From: Sphingosinicella sp. LHD-64
Lineage (GTDB): Bacteria; Pseudomonadota; Alphaproteobacteria; Sphingomonadales; Sphingomonadaceae
Direction: 5' to 3'
Assembly (NCBI RefSeq): GCF_031157375.1
Contig: NZ_JAVIFV010000004.1
Location: 682,001 to 746,000, forward strand
Length of the DNA: 64,000 nucleotides
Position numbers and translations under genes: made by a program. The notes under the pieces were generated by a model. That model worked only from the letters and a program-made list of their open reading frames with translations, had not been told where the DNA came from and searched no databases. Positions 54,181 to 61,794 of this stretch are shown one piece after another. Each line of letters begins with the position of its first letter. Positions within the stretch are counted from its first letter, which is position 1.

Positions 54181-54663
54181 ATGGCAATACTTACGACGGA
54201 GGAGAAATCGGCCGTCACGGCCTACACTTCGTCCTATTATCGTGCGATCAACGCATGCCTCCGTGGCGATGGCGGATGTGACGACAAGGTCAAATCCACC
54301 ATTGAAGCGCTCGACCGGGCCATCGCCAAAAGCCTGCTTCCTGCCGAGCAGGTTGTTTTCAGGGGTGTCAGCGACAATTATGCGTCCTATCTAAGGAGCA
54401 GCGGCCTTCGCACCGGGTCCGTCGTGATCGACGATGCATATGTCAGTACCTCACGCGATCCCAAGAAGGCGTCGTTCTTTGCGGCTATTCCGCCGGAGGG
54501 CCTGATAATGAAGATTCATATTCCTGCAGGCAGCCTCGCCCTTGATGTGGCGCCCTATTCCGACTTTCCCGCCGAGGAGGAGATTCTTCTCCCGAGAGGT
54601 ACAAAGTTGCGGGTCACTGGTTACGACAGTGGGACCCGAACGCTCGAAATGGAGGTGATCTGA
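54181..54663 (+). CDS. Single-domain R-S-E ADP-ribosyltransferase (putative toxin/effector)
   Basis: 160 residues from ATG 54181 with GGGGGG 5 bp upstream. It has the three ADP-ribosyltransferase signatures in the correct order and spacing: R61 in VVFRGVSDNY, the S-T-S motif at 89-91 in AYVSTSRDPKKASFF, and E132-x-E134 in PAEEEILLPRGTKLRV. This is the exotoxin-type (R-S-E) fold that moves ADP-ribose from NAD+ to arginine or other residues. No secretion signal or extra domain is present, so it acts in the cell that makes it or is delivered by another system. It shares one base with the next gene. GC is 56% over 54181-54600, lower than the neighbouring chromosome. Confidence 0.85.
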   Translation: MAILTTEEKSAVTAYTSSYYRAINACLRGDGGCDDKVKSTIEALDRAIAKSLLPAEQVVFRGVSDNYASYLRSSGLRTGSVVIDDAYVSTSRDPKKASFFAAIPPEGLIMKIHIPAGSLALDVAPYSDFPAEEEILLPRGTKLRVTGYDSGTRTLEMEVI

Positions 54664-55016
54664 TGGCGAACGATCGTGCTGCCCGATTCATCGCCAGCAG
54701 CAGGAAGGGCGTCAGAATCGACAACAGTGGGGCCACTGGCGAGCCCCTGCTGGGGAAGCGTCATTCGGCAAAGGCTGCAAGCGGCCTGACGCGACCTGTG
54801 CGGCCGTCCGATGACCTCGCGGTCATCACCGGAGGTGCGGCGCTGCCGCGCAGCCAGGTCGTCAGCAAAGTCTGGGACCACATCAAGAAAAACAACCTCC
54901 AGAACCCCAAGAACAAGCGCGAAATCCTGGCCGATGATAAACTGAAGAAGATATTTGGCAAGGACAAGGTATCGATGTTCGAAATGAACAAACACCTATC
55001 GCGCCACCTTTCCTAG
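54663..55016 (+). CDS. SWIB/MDM2-domain protein paired with the ADP-ribosyltransferase
   Basis: 117 residues; ATG 54663 overlaps the stop of the ADP-ribosyltransferase gene by one base. Residues 44-117 are a complete SWIB domain: RPVRPSDDLAVITGG, LPRSQVVSKVWDHIKKNNLQ, NPKNKREILADDKLKKIFG and VSMFEMNKHLSRHLS. Stand-alone bacterial SWIB proteins exist, but their role is poorly known; in eukaryotes the domain is found in chromatin-remodelling proteins and MDM2. The first 43 residues are basic and polar (ASSRKGVRIDNSG) and resemble nothing I know. The tight coupling suggests partner, substrate or antitoxin of the transferase. Confidence 0.85.
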   Translation: MANDRAARFIASSRKGVRIDNSGATGEPLLGKRHSAKAASGLTRPVRPSDDLAVITGGAALPRSQVVSKVWDHIKKNNLQNPKNKREILADDKLKKIFGKDKVSMFEMNKHLSRHLS

Positions 55017-55065
55017 TAGCGACCGCGACCTACGTTTGGATAATAGGTGAGCTGAGAGTTGGCCT

Positions 55066-55157
55066 CACCCAAAACACGCTGCCTTATCCTGGCTGCCGCG
55101 AGTGCAACCGCCCGCTGTACGGGCGCGCATATAGGGGAAGAGCGGGAAGGGGGCAAG
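55066..55157. repeat. Direct repeat copy B
   Basis: Second copy of 53930-54020, about 93% identical in the 77-bp core. The minus-strand promoter elements TTGCCC (55151-55156) and TATATG (55128-55133) with 17-bp spacing are conserved, so it would fire antisense into the SWIB gene. Confidence 0.9.
55128..55156 (-). promoter_or_regulatory. Duplicated rpsA-type promoter, antisense to the SWIB gene
   Basis: Same -35 and -10 as the rpsA promoter in copy A and the same 17-bp spacer length. A transcript from here would run against the SWIB and ADP-ribosyltransferase genes and could then join the rpsA transcript. Confidence 0.45.
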
Positions 55158-55321
55158 CGGGGAGGGTGTTGCGGGCCCAGCCGCGCGAAACGTGCCTGCG
55201 CTTGCCCGGATTCAGGGGCCGACTGCCGAGGAGCGCAGAGTCAGACGGATCATTTTGTTGGATTAATGTAGGATTTCATCTGCGATCCGGTCGCCTCTGA
55301 AACCCAAGTGCGGAGGACGAC

Positions 55322-56866
55322 ATGGCTTACGTTACGGATACCCAGCTTGCCGCCGACAATGGCTCGACGCTCGTCGAGCATATTGCCGATGGCGCGGGAG
55401 CGACGGCACGCACGGTGCAGGGTAAGCTGAGGGATGTCGTGCACGTCGATGACTTTGGCGCTGTCGGAGACGGGATGGCCGACGATAGCGGCGCATTCAC
55501 AGACGCGCTGAGCGCATTGCAGAGTCAGGGCGGGGGCACGCTCAGGATCGGGCGCAAGACCTACGCCATTGCCAGCCCGATCATACTCGACGCGCCTCAT
55601 CCGATGAGCCTCGTCATCGAAGGCGAAGGTGCAGGGTCAATCATTCGCCAGACGACTGCAAATGCATCGGTCGTCGAGATCGGCGCCACTCAGATCCAGC
55701 GCGCCTCGGCGTTCCGGCGACTCGCACTGACCAATGCGGGTACCGGCGGCCACATCATCTCGGTGGGACGCAAGGGCTGCACCCTGTTCGAGATGGATCA
55801 TGTCGATATCGCACAATCCAATCCGGCCAAGCATGTCATCCACGCCCCCCATGGCGAAGTCTATGACAGCCGGTTCCACGGTGGTGACTGGTATCTGCAC
55901 CCCGGCTCCACCGTTTCCGGAGTCCATATCCGCACCGATCCGGTGAAAGGCCCCAGTTTCAACGAGAATATTTTCGAGAATCTGCGCGTCCATCAGGCCT
56001 ATGCCGCGCCCTTCTTTGATATCGCCAGCGCAGCTTCCGACAGCTGGTTGGTGAACAATACGTTTCGCCACATCAATTTCGAGAAATGCCGGGGCGGTGG
56101 TATTAAGTTCGCAAACGCTCGGGGGTGGACGATCGAGAATCTCAGCTTCTGGGATCAGGATTCCGGTCCCTACGCGGGGCACCTCATCCACGCTGCCGGC
56201 AATGGCGGCTACGCGTCAGTGGCGAACAGCTTCAAGGCGATCCTGCGTCACGGCGACTCGCTGGCGCCTGGCAAGCGAGACATTTTCTTGGAGGACGCCG
56301 ATTTCTCGTTCGTGGCCAATTGCTTCACGCAGCATGCCGACGGCCCGTCCTACGATTGGAACAACAAGAATGTCGTCGTGATTGGGCTACTCTATGGAGA
56401 ACTGAATGTTGGCGGCCGCACATCGTTGCGGGGCGATCAGTTGATCAACTACGGGTCGATTTTCGGCGGTTCAGTATATGGCGACGCGCTACTGAGCGTA
56501 GGTGGGATCAACGTGCCGGAACAGTGCCGGATCTCGTCCGGCGGCGGCTATGTCAACTTCGATGCCATGGCCAACGGGCTCGGGCAGATTTTCGCCGCGC
56601 GCGCGCCTGATGGAACGATTACCAAGCTCGTGTTCGCGGCGGACGGCCAGTCGTTCTGGCCGCTGACCGATGCCAAAGTCGATCTCGGCTTTGCCGGCCA
56701 GAGTTTCCGCGACGCCTATTTGTCAGGGACGCTCAAGGTCGACTCGGTTCAGGTCGTTTCCTCGCAGCAACCGCCGATCACCGACGCGAAGGGTGGCGAC
56801 GAAGTGCCTAAGATCAACGCGATTCTTGCCGCACTTCGGGCGCATGGCCTGATTGCGGCCGCTTGA
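55322..56866 (+). CDS. Phage tail-spike-like protein with a pectate-lyase-3 beta-helix
   Basis: 514 residues from ATG 55322 with GGAGGA 6 bp before it. After a short head (to about 40) VDDFGAVGDGMADDSGAFTDA, GGGTLRIGRKTYAI and LVIEGEGAGSIIRQT mark the pectate-lyase-3/GH28-related right-handed beta-helix of tail spikes. The C-terminal part (DLGFAGQSFRDAYLSGTLKV, then a short helical end with INAILAALRAHGLIA) is also seen in phage tail proteins. No other phage structural gene is near, so this is a lone gene or a prophage remainder. GC is near 58%. Confidence 0.8.
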   Translation: MAYVTDTQLAADNGSTLVEHIADGAGATARTVQGKLRDVVHVDDFGAVGDGMADDSGAFTDALSALQSQGGGTLRIGRKTYAIASPIILDAPHPMSLVIEGEGAGSIIRQTTANASVVEIGATQIQRASAFRRLALTNAGTGGHIISVGRKGCTLFEMDHVDIAQSNPAKHVIHAPHGEVYDSRFHGGDWYLHPGSTVSGVHIRTDPVKGPSFNENIFENLRVHQAYAAPFFDIASAASDSWLVNNTFRHINFEKCRGGGIKFANARGWTIENLSFWDQDSGPYAGHLIHAAGNGGYASVANSFKAILRHGDSLAPGKRDIFLEDADFSFVANCFTQHADGPSYDWNNKNVVVIGLLYGELNVGGRTSLRGDQLINYGSIFGGSVYGDALLSVGGINVPEQCRISSGGGYVNFDAMANGLGQIFAARAPDGTITKLVFAADGQSFWPLTDAKVDLGFAGQSFRDAYLSGTLKVDSVQVVSSQQPPITDAKGGDEVPKINAILAALRAHGLIAAA

Positions 56867-57342
56867 AAAGGAGGAGGAGGTCGTCCGCATCGCGGGTGAT
56901 CTCCTCCGCATATTATGGGCGTCCTCCTTGTCCGGCGACGCCCCTCTGATCGCCGCACACAGGCTGGGTTCCGGCGAGGACCTCGATCAGGGCGCTACAT
57001 ATCTATGAGAAGGTCGGGCTGCTCACGCCCAATCGGCGCCCGGTCGGCTGGCGGCTCTACGGGATTGCGATGCCAGGGTTTGCGATGATGGTGCACCCAA
57101 TTCCCGTTGCTCCACTCGCCGCGCATTCCCGGATCAAGTCCGAGATGACAAAGAGGGGTGGTCAGTCCCTAATCTCCCCAGCTGCTGTTTTGAATCCCTT
57201 GGCTGTGTGCTCGATCCGGGAAGCTCCAGATGGCAGCAAAGCTGAAGTAACAGGACAGTAAATCAAAGATGATCAACAATCATTGTAGATAAACCCTTTC
57301 TTCGCGAGCCCGATTCACCTAATCCATGGTGCTGGAGGGGCC
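56867..57342. other. 476 bp region with a MerR relic and repeat debris
   Basis: No intact gene. 56995-57072 contains a MerR-like remnant; 57119-57152 is a degraded REP-like unit (GCATTCCCGGATCAAGTCCG, then GAGATGAC). The remainder shows nothing recognisable. It separates the tail-spike gene from the second gene pair. Confidence 0.55.
56995..57072 (+). pseudogene. Remnant of a MerR-family regulator
   Basis: The frame reads ALHIYEKVGLLTPNRRPVGW, then RLYGIAM, clearly the N-terminal helix-turn-helix of a MerR protein (compare YYEKIGLL...RLY). No start codon with a ribosome binding site and no rest of the gene can be found, so only a fragment survives. Confidence 0.6.
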
Positions 57343-57660
57343 TTGCCGAAATACGGACCTTATCATCGCGTCAGCAGTACGTCGCAGACCGATGAGGATG
57401 CGGCGAAGATCGTGGCCAGTTCGGAACTGTGGGGTAAGCCCCCGCGTGGCAGCGATATTCCGCAGCCGCAGGCCTATGACGGCCCGCTGCCGCCGGATAG
57501 GATCGGTATCGAATTCTGGACCGATGTCGCGCCGCATAAGGGAAGTCCGCCCGGGCAGGTCCGCTGGGTGCCCGGCGATCCGGGCGTGGTGAGGATCGAC
57601 GATGATTATGCTAAGATCGCCATCGTGGTAACGAAGAACACCCATCCGAGGCCTAGATGA
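57343..57660 (+). CDS. Small unknown protein, first gene of an overlapping pair
   Basis: 105 residues from TTG 57343 (GGAGG about 4 bp before); no in-frame ATG is available. YHRVSSTSQTDEDAAKIVAS near the start and RIGIEFWTDVAPHKGSPPGQ with a glycine/proline-rich middle recall small toxin domains of the HYD1 or ART type, but I cannot match catalytic residues with certainty. The stop overlaps the next start by 4 bp (ATGA). Confidence 0.6.
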   Translation: MPKYGPYHRVSSTSQTDEDAAKIVASSELWGKPPRGSDIPQPQAYDGPLPPDRIGIEFWTDVAPHKGSPPGQVRWVPGDPGVVRIDDDYAKIAIVVTKNTHPRPR

Positions 57661-58148
57661 CCCGTCAGATTCCGCTCGACGAATGGCCGCTGGGGCTGGA
57701 GATGGAGGCGTTGCAGCTGACGCTCGCGCCGGCCGAGCTTGCGCGGCGGGCGGGGGTGACATTCGCGCGGGACCATGATTCGCTCGACGATTTCGACGCC
57801 GCGGTGATCGACCTCGGCGAGGGCCGCAGCTTCGGGCTTCAGCATCATCTGAACGCGCCGCATCCCGGCACCGTCGTCCTGCTGGAAGCCGGCAACGATG
57901 AGGGCGTCAGGGATGTCGTGCGCGTCCTCAAGCTGAAGCGGCAGGAGATCACCTGGGCGGCGCCGCAACTGGTGAGGGCCGTCGAGCGGGCATTTGCCGG
58001 GCGCAAAGCCAAAGGCCTTGCGGACGCTTTGATCGCCACCGCGGCCACGACCGCTGCTGTTGCGGCCACGGTCAAGCTAGGCATGACGGCCGGGATGCGG
58101 GGGTCAAAGAAAGCGTCGCGCTCCGGAGGGCGCAAGACGAGTGGCTGA
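57657..58148 (+). CDS. Unknown protein, second gene of the overlapping pair
   Basis: 163 residues. A compact first half (LGLEMEALQLTLAPAEL, LDDFDAAVIDLGEGRSFGLQHH, GTVVLLEAGNDEGVRDVVRV) of alternating strand and helix is followed by a helical part with an alanine-rich hydrophobic stretch (LADALIATAATTAAVAATV) and a basic tail. I know no family. Overlap and co-orientation with the small upstream gene suggest an immunity- or antitoxin-like partner. Confidence 0.65.
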   Translation: MTRQIPLDEWPLGLEMEALQLTLAPAELARRAGVTFARDHDSLDDFDAAVIDLGEGRSFGLQHHLNAPHPGTVVLLEAGNDEGVRDVVRVLKLKRQEITWAAPQLVRAVERAFAGRKAKGLADALIATAATTAAVAATVKLGMTAGMRGSKKASRSGGRKTSG

Positions 58149-58236
58149 CGCGAGGTGGATTGTGATCCATATGGGTTAGTCTATTTGGCATTCGTCACGC
58201 TGATATGGTAAGCATCCGCAACACTGGAAAAGTGTA

Positions 58237-58267
58237 GCTGGATCCCGGATCAAGTTCGGGATGACGA
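58237..58267. repeat. REP-like hairpin
   Basis: ATCCCGGATCAAGTTCGGGAT-type imperfect hairpin (58241-58262) flanked by TGG and GACGA, between the second gene pair and the following membrane protein gene. Confidence 0.7.
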
Positions 58268-58402
58268 AAGGGCGCCGTGTCAGCCCTTATCCTTCTCAAC
58301 CGCTGCTTCGAGACCGCGGCCACGTGCTTCGATCGCCATTATTGCGATCATGGTGCCGTCTCGTTGTTCTTTCGGCGGCGTAACCATGATAGGCGCGTCG
58401 CG

Positions 58403-58912
58403 ATGGAACGGGTATCCTTGATCGTCGGCTTTGCCTGCCTCGGCATCATCGGCTCGGTCGTGATCTACGTTTTTCTCCTCTCGGGACCGGCCGGCTGGCA
58501 GGACCGCATTGCCAGCGACCATGCCAGGAACGAGGTCACTTACGACTTTCGCCTGCCATCGATCGACGGCGATAGCGAGCTCAGCATGACCTGCAGGCCC
58601 AACGAGCGGATCCGCGCCGTCCTGTTCACGGATCGGTTGGGACCGTCCGGATCGGGCGAGCCGCTGCGCGCGGTCCGCGTGCGCCTCGATCAGGGCCAGC
58701 CTGTCGTGCGGCGGATCGTCGTCAGCGAAGGGACGATCGCCCTGACCGATCCCGACGATCCGGCGTCCTCCGATTTCATCTCTTCGCTCGCCGGCTCACG
58801 GCGCTTCGAGGTCGAGCTGGCCGCGCCGAGCGGCGGGGCACGATTCGTCGCGGCCTTCCATACGATCGGCGCAGACGATGTCGTCGCCGACCTGAGGCAG
58901 AACTGCATCTAG
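58403..58912 (+). CDS. Single-pass membrane protein of unknown function
   Basis: 169 residues if translation starts at ATG 58403 (MERVSLIVGFACLG); the open frame extends further upstream to 58277 but that part is arginine-rich and unconvincing. One N-terminal membrane helix, then about 130 residues outside with two cysteines (SMTCRPNER and the C-terminal LRQNC) that may form a disulfide. Mostly beta-strand-like. Not recognised. Confidence 0.6.
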   Translation: MERVSLIVGFACLGIIGSVVIYVFLLSGPAGWQDRIASDHARNEVTYDFRLPSIDGDSELSMTCRPNERIRAVLFTDRLGPSGSGEPLRAVRVRLDQGQPVVRRIVVSEGTIALTDPDDPASSDFISSLAGSRRFEVELAAPSGGARFVAAFHTIGADDVVADLRQNCI

Positions 58913-58939
58913 GGCATGATCAGCTTGGCCTGAAGCACC

Positions 58940-58976
58940 TCGTCATTGCTTCGTCGCTTCGCTCCTTGCAATGACG
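58940..58976. repeat. Short GTCATTGC inverted repeat
   Basis: CGTCATTGC (58941-58949) is inverted as GCAATGACG (58968-58976) around a CGAAGCGA-type centre; same family as the element before thiD. Confidence 0.75.
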
Positions 58977-59044
58977 ATACAGCCTAAAATTGATCGCGCT
59001 GCAGGCAGGCGGCGTTGTGGTGCCCGGACCGTAAAACGGGGGGA

Positions 59045-59611
59045 TCAGCCCGCGGCGCCGGTGCGCCTGACGAGGCTGTCCAGAGAGCAGCCCAGGCGGC
59101 TCAGGACATTGCGCGTGCAGGCGAGCCTTTCCTGCTCTTCGTCCCATCCCTCCGGCGCTCGGGCGTGACACTCCCGGCCGCATCGGTAGATTGCCGGCAG
59201 GTCCGGGCGGGTCGGGCCCAGCGACCATTCCGGGACCCAGCAGGGATTGCCGTAGAGGTCGATCAGCGCCCATCCCCTCTCCCGTGCAACGACATCGACC
59301 TGCGTTCCCACCGCCGCCGATCCGATCGTCCCGCGCCACCCGCGCCGCGGCGTGTTCTTGCAGGACGTATCGCCCGCCATGTATCGGACTTCGCCGCCGC
59401 CGGACCGGACCAGCCGCACCAGTTCCATCCGCTGGAAGTGCATCGAGAGGAAGAACCAGGCGAGGAGAGATGTCCCGATCACCCCGACCACGAGCGATCG
59501 AATGTTGCGCCTGGTCGATTCTCGCCGGTAATCCCGCAGCTCGCGCTCGATCGTCTCGTCATCGGGGAAATCCTCGTCGACGTCCGGGTCCACGCCCCAG
59601 TCGGGCCGCAT
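59045..59611 (-). CDS. Membrane-anchored protein with a bacterial SH3-like domain
   Basis: 188 residues from ATG 59611 (AGGGGG 6 bp upstream; ATG 59629 also possible). Acidic N-terminal cytosolic part (DVDEDFPDDETIEREL), one membrane helix (SLVVGVIGTSLLAWFFLSM), then a periplasmic part with GTIGSAAVGTQVDVVARERG and WALIDLYGNPCWVPEWSLGP, which read as an SH3b domain, and five further cysteines. Possible cell-wall sensing or binding; not assigned. Confidence 0.7.
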   Translation of the reverse strand: MRPDWGVDPDVDEDFPDDETIERELRDYRRESTRRNIRSLVVGVIGTSLLAWFFLSMHFQRMELVRLVRSGGGEVRYMAGDTSCKNTPRRGWRGTIGSAAVGTQVDVVARERGWALIDLYGNPCWVPEWSLGPTRPDLPAIYRCGRECHARAPEGWDEEQERLACTRNVLSRLGCSLDSLVRRTGAAG

Positions 59612-59761
59612 CTCGTTCCCCCTCGGCATGCCCCTGTACTCCCCGACTTCGGTTCCGGACGATCGGCAGAATGCCTGTCTCGTCAGCAAATGAAAGGCGA
59701 GAATGAATGGTCCCGCCAAATGACCGAGTCGATGCGCCCGAGGGTCCGGGGGCTGCGGACT

Positions 59762-60469
59762 CTAAGGCTGCAGACCGGGTGTAGGCGGATCGTCACCGGC
59801 TGCGGCCGCCGTGCCGAGGCCGAGCCCCATGCCCATGCCGCCCATGCCCGCGCCCGTTCCTCCGCCGCCGCGCCCGCCGCCGTCTTGCCGGGCGTCGCCG
59901 CCGCCGCGCTCGGCCTTGCCGCGGCCGCCGCCGGCGCCCGCCGGGCGGGTCGGGCCCTGCATCGGGATGTCGAGATCGGCGGGAATCGGATCGAGGTCGA
60001 GCGCCGCGCGGATGAAGCTGCGCAGCGCGACGACGAGCGCGTGGGTGTGGACCGGACGGCCGGCGACCAGCTCGCGCGCGGCCCGTTCGGCGAGGCGGAC
60101 ATGCTCTTCGGTGCCGAGCAGGATGATGTCGGAGAGCGCGGCCTCGACGGCGTCGCGGATGCGCCGCGGACGGTCCGACCCGGGAGCCGGGTCTTCCGCC
60201 TCGGCCGTCTCGGTCGCGTCGCCGCGGCGCAGGTCGCGCAAATGGGTGGGATCGACGGTGAGGGTGCCGGTGAACGAGCCGCCGAGGACCTTGTAGGCGG
60301 CGATGAGGGTGCGCAGGCGCTCGTTGATCTGGCGGTTCATCCGCTCGCGGCGCTGCTGGATCGTCATCATCACGACGAGGCGGATGCCGACGCCGATCAG
60401 CGCGACCAGCGCGAGGCCGATCAGGGTCGCCAGGATGCTCTGCCACGAGCTGAAATCCACGCCGCGCAT
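59762..60469 (-). CDS. Membrane-anchored protein of unknown function with a glycine-rich tail
   Basis: 235 residues from ATG 60469. N-terminal membrane helix (ILATLIGLALVALIGVGIRL), a helical domain with QQRRERMNRQINERLRTLIA and EEHVRLAERAARELVAGRPV, and a C-terminal low-complexity segment rich in G (GGGRGGGGTGAGMGGMGMG). No family recognised. The low-complexity tail ends at a normal stop. Confidence 0.7.
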   Translation of the reverse strand: MRGVDFSSWQSILATLIGLALVALIGVGIRLVVMMTIQQRRERMNRQINERLRTLIAAYKVLGGSFTGTLTVDPTHLRDLRRGDATETAEAEDPAPGSDRPRRIRDAVEAALSDIILLGTEEHVRLAERAARELVAGRPVHTHALVVALRSFIRAALDLDPIPADLDIPMQGPTRPAGAGGGRGKAERGGGDARQDGGGRGGGGTGAGMGGMGMGLGLGTAAAAGDDPPTPGLQP

Positions 60470-60702
60470 GACTGCCTCCGCGAGACGACCGGCGGCGGAT
60501 CGAACGCATGGGGCCGCCGCCACGCGCAGCTCCTTACAGGAGCGAAGGGCGGGGCGGTAGCGCATCCGCAGCGACCTCGGCGGCAAGACTTGCGCGTGTC
60601 GCTGACCCAAAACGGGGCGCTTCGCAGTCCGGCGCGGCGATTTCGGGCGCCTGGCGGGTTGCCTTAACGACAGCGCAACCCTGTTCGCGCTAAGCCCCGG
60701 CG

Positions 60703-61794
60703 ATGGCCGGGCCGGAAGCGACGAGGCAGGTGAGACAGGGTGACGCCGCGCGCCTGCTGCTGGCCGCGGCGCGCGAGCGCTTTGCCGTGGCGGCGACCGA
60801 CCTGCTGCTGCCCGATCGGGCGCGCCTCACCGAATGGCAGCGGCTGACGGCGGCCTCGCTCCTGACCCGGCTCGTCGCCTCGATCGAGGACGATTTGCGC
60901 ACGCGCCTCGCCGGACGCTTCGCGGCCAACGAGGCGCTCCATGCCGCGCTGAGCTCGGCCCATGTCCCGATCGCGCTCCCGATCCTCGAGCGCGCGCAGG
61001 TGTTGCGCGATGCCGATCTCACCACCGTCCTGGTCCGCCGCGCCGAGGAGCATCGCTTCTGGAAGGCGGGGGCGCCGGCCGGGCGCGACGACTATCTGTT
61101 CGAGCTGGTGCGCGACGCGGACGAGCATATCGCCTCGGAGGCGATGGCGCTGGTGATCGCGCGCAGCCGGCGCTTCGACCGCTTCCAGGAGCCGGTGCTG
61201 GGCCAGGTCGAGCTGCCGGCGGAGCTGCAGCACAAACTGGTCTGGATGGTCGCGGCGGCGCTGCGCCAATATGTCGTCCAGCATCATCACGCGACCGGCG
61301 TCGATGCGGCGATCGAGGAAGCGGCGAGCGCGCTGATCGCCGGCTATGACGAGGGCGAGAGCCTCGAATCCGCCGCCCGCCAGCTCGCCCGCCGCCTTCA
61401 CCATGCCGGGCGGCTCGACGGCGCGGCGCTGGCGCGGATCATCGGCGACGGCCTGCTGCCCTTCTTCCTCGCCGGCGTCGCGACGCTCGCGGCGCTCGAT
61501 ATGGCGGCCGCCTGGGAGGTGCTTTCCGATCCGCGCGGGCGCGGGCCGGCGCTGCTGCTGCGCGCCGCCGGGCTGGAACGCGACGAGGCCGGCGCGGTGC
61601 TGCTGGCATTGGGCGCGCGCGGGCCGCTCCTCTCCGGCGCGGAGGGCGAGGCCGTGGCGACGCAGCTCGAGCTCTACGACACGGTCGATCGTGCGTCGGC
61701 GCAGGAGGTGCTGCGGCTCTGGCAGGCCCACCCGGCCTATCGCGCCAGCGTCGCCCGCATCTCGACGCGCACGCACCTCGGCGAGGCGGCATGA
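60703..61794 (+). CDS. DUF2336 protein
   Basis: 363 residues, mostly helical. The segments RLTEWQRLTAASLLTRLVAS, PVLGQVELPAELQHKLVWMV and the repeating alanine/leucine helices fit DUF2336, an alphaproteobacterial family that occurs with signalling genes. It overlaps the kinase-like gene by 4 bp (ATGA at 61791). Confidence 0.85.
   Translation: MAGPEATRQVRQGDAARLLLAAARERFAVAATDLLLPDRARLTEWQRLTAASLLTRLVASIEDDLRTRLAGRFAANEALHAALSSAHVPIALPILERAQVLRDADLTTVLVRRAEEHRFWKAGAPAGRDDYLFELVRDADEHIASEAMALVIARSRRFDRFQEPVLGQVELPAELQHKLVWMVAAALRQYVVQHHHATGVDAAIEEAASALIAGYDEGESLESAARQLARRLHHAGRLDGAALARIIGDGLLPFFLAGVATLAALDMAAAWEVLSDPRGRGPALLLRAAGLERDEAGAVLLALGARGPLLSGAEGEAVATQLELYDTVDRASAQEVLRLWQAHPAYRASVARISTRTHLGEAA

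Larger units (their letters stand above)
55017..55321. other. 305 bp gap carrying repeat copy B
   Basis: Contains the second copy of the rpsA promoter repeat (55066-55157), about 50 bp after the SWIB gene. The remainder (55158-55321) has no gene; the last 30 bases hold GGAGGA, the ribosome binding site of the tail-spike-like gene. Confidence 0.7.

Noticed and set aside
54663-55016. SWIB protein as a topoisomerase fragment
   Set aside because: Some SWIB domains are fused to topoisomerase I, but here the domain is complete, at the C-terminus of a short protein with its own start and ribosome coupling, and no topoisomerase sequence is nearby.
58277-58402. Extension of the membrane protein at 58403 to the upstream start at 58277
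   Set aside because: The added residues are rich in Arg, Cys and His, begin inside a REP-flanking region and would put the membrane helix after a long unlikely leader.
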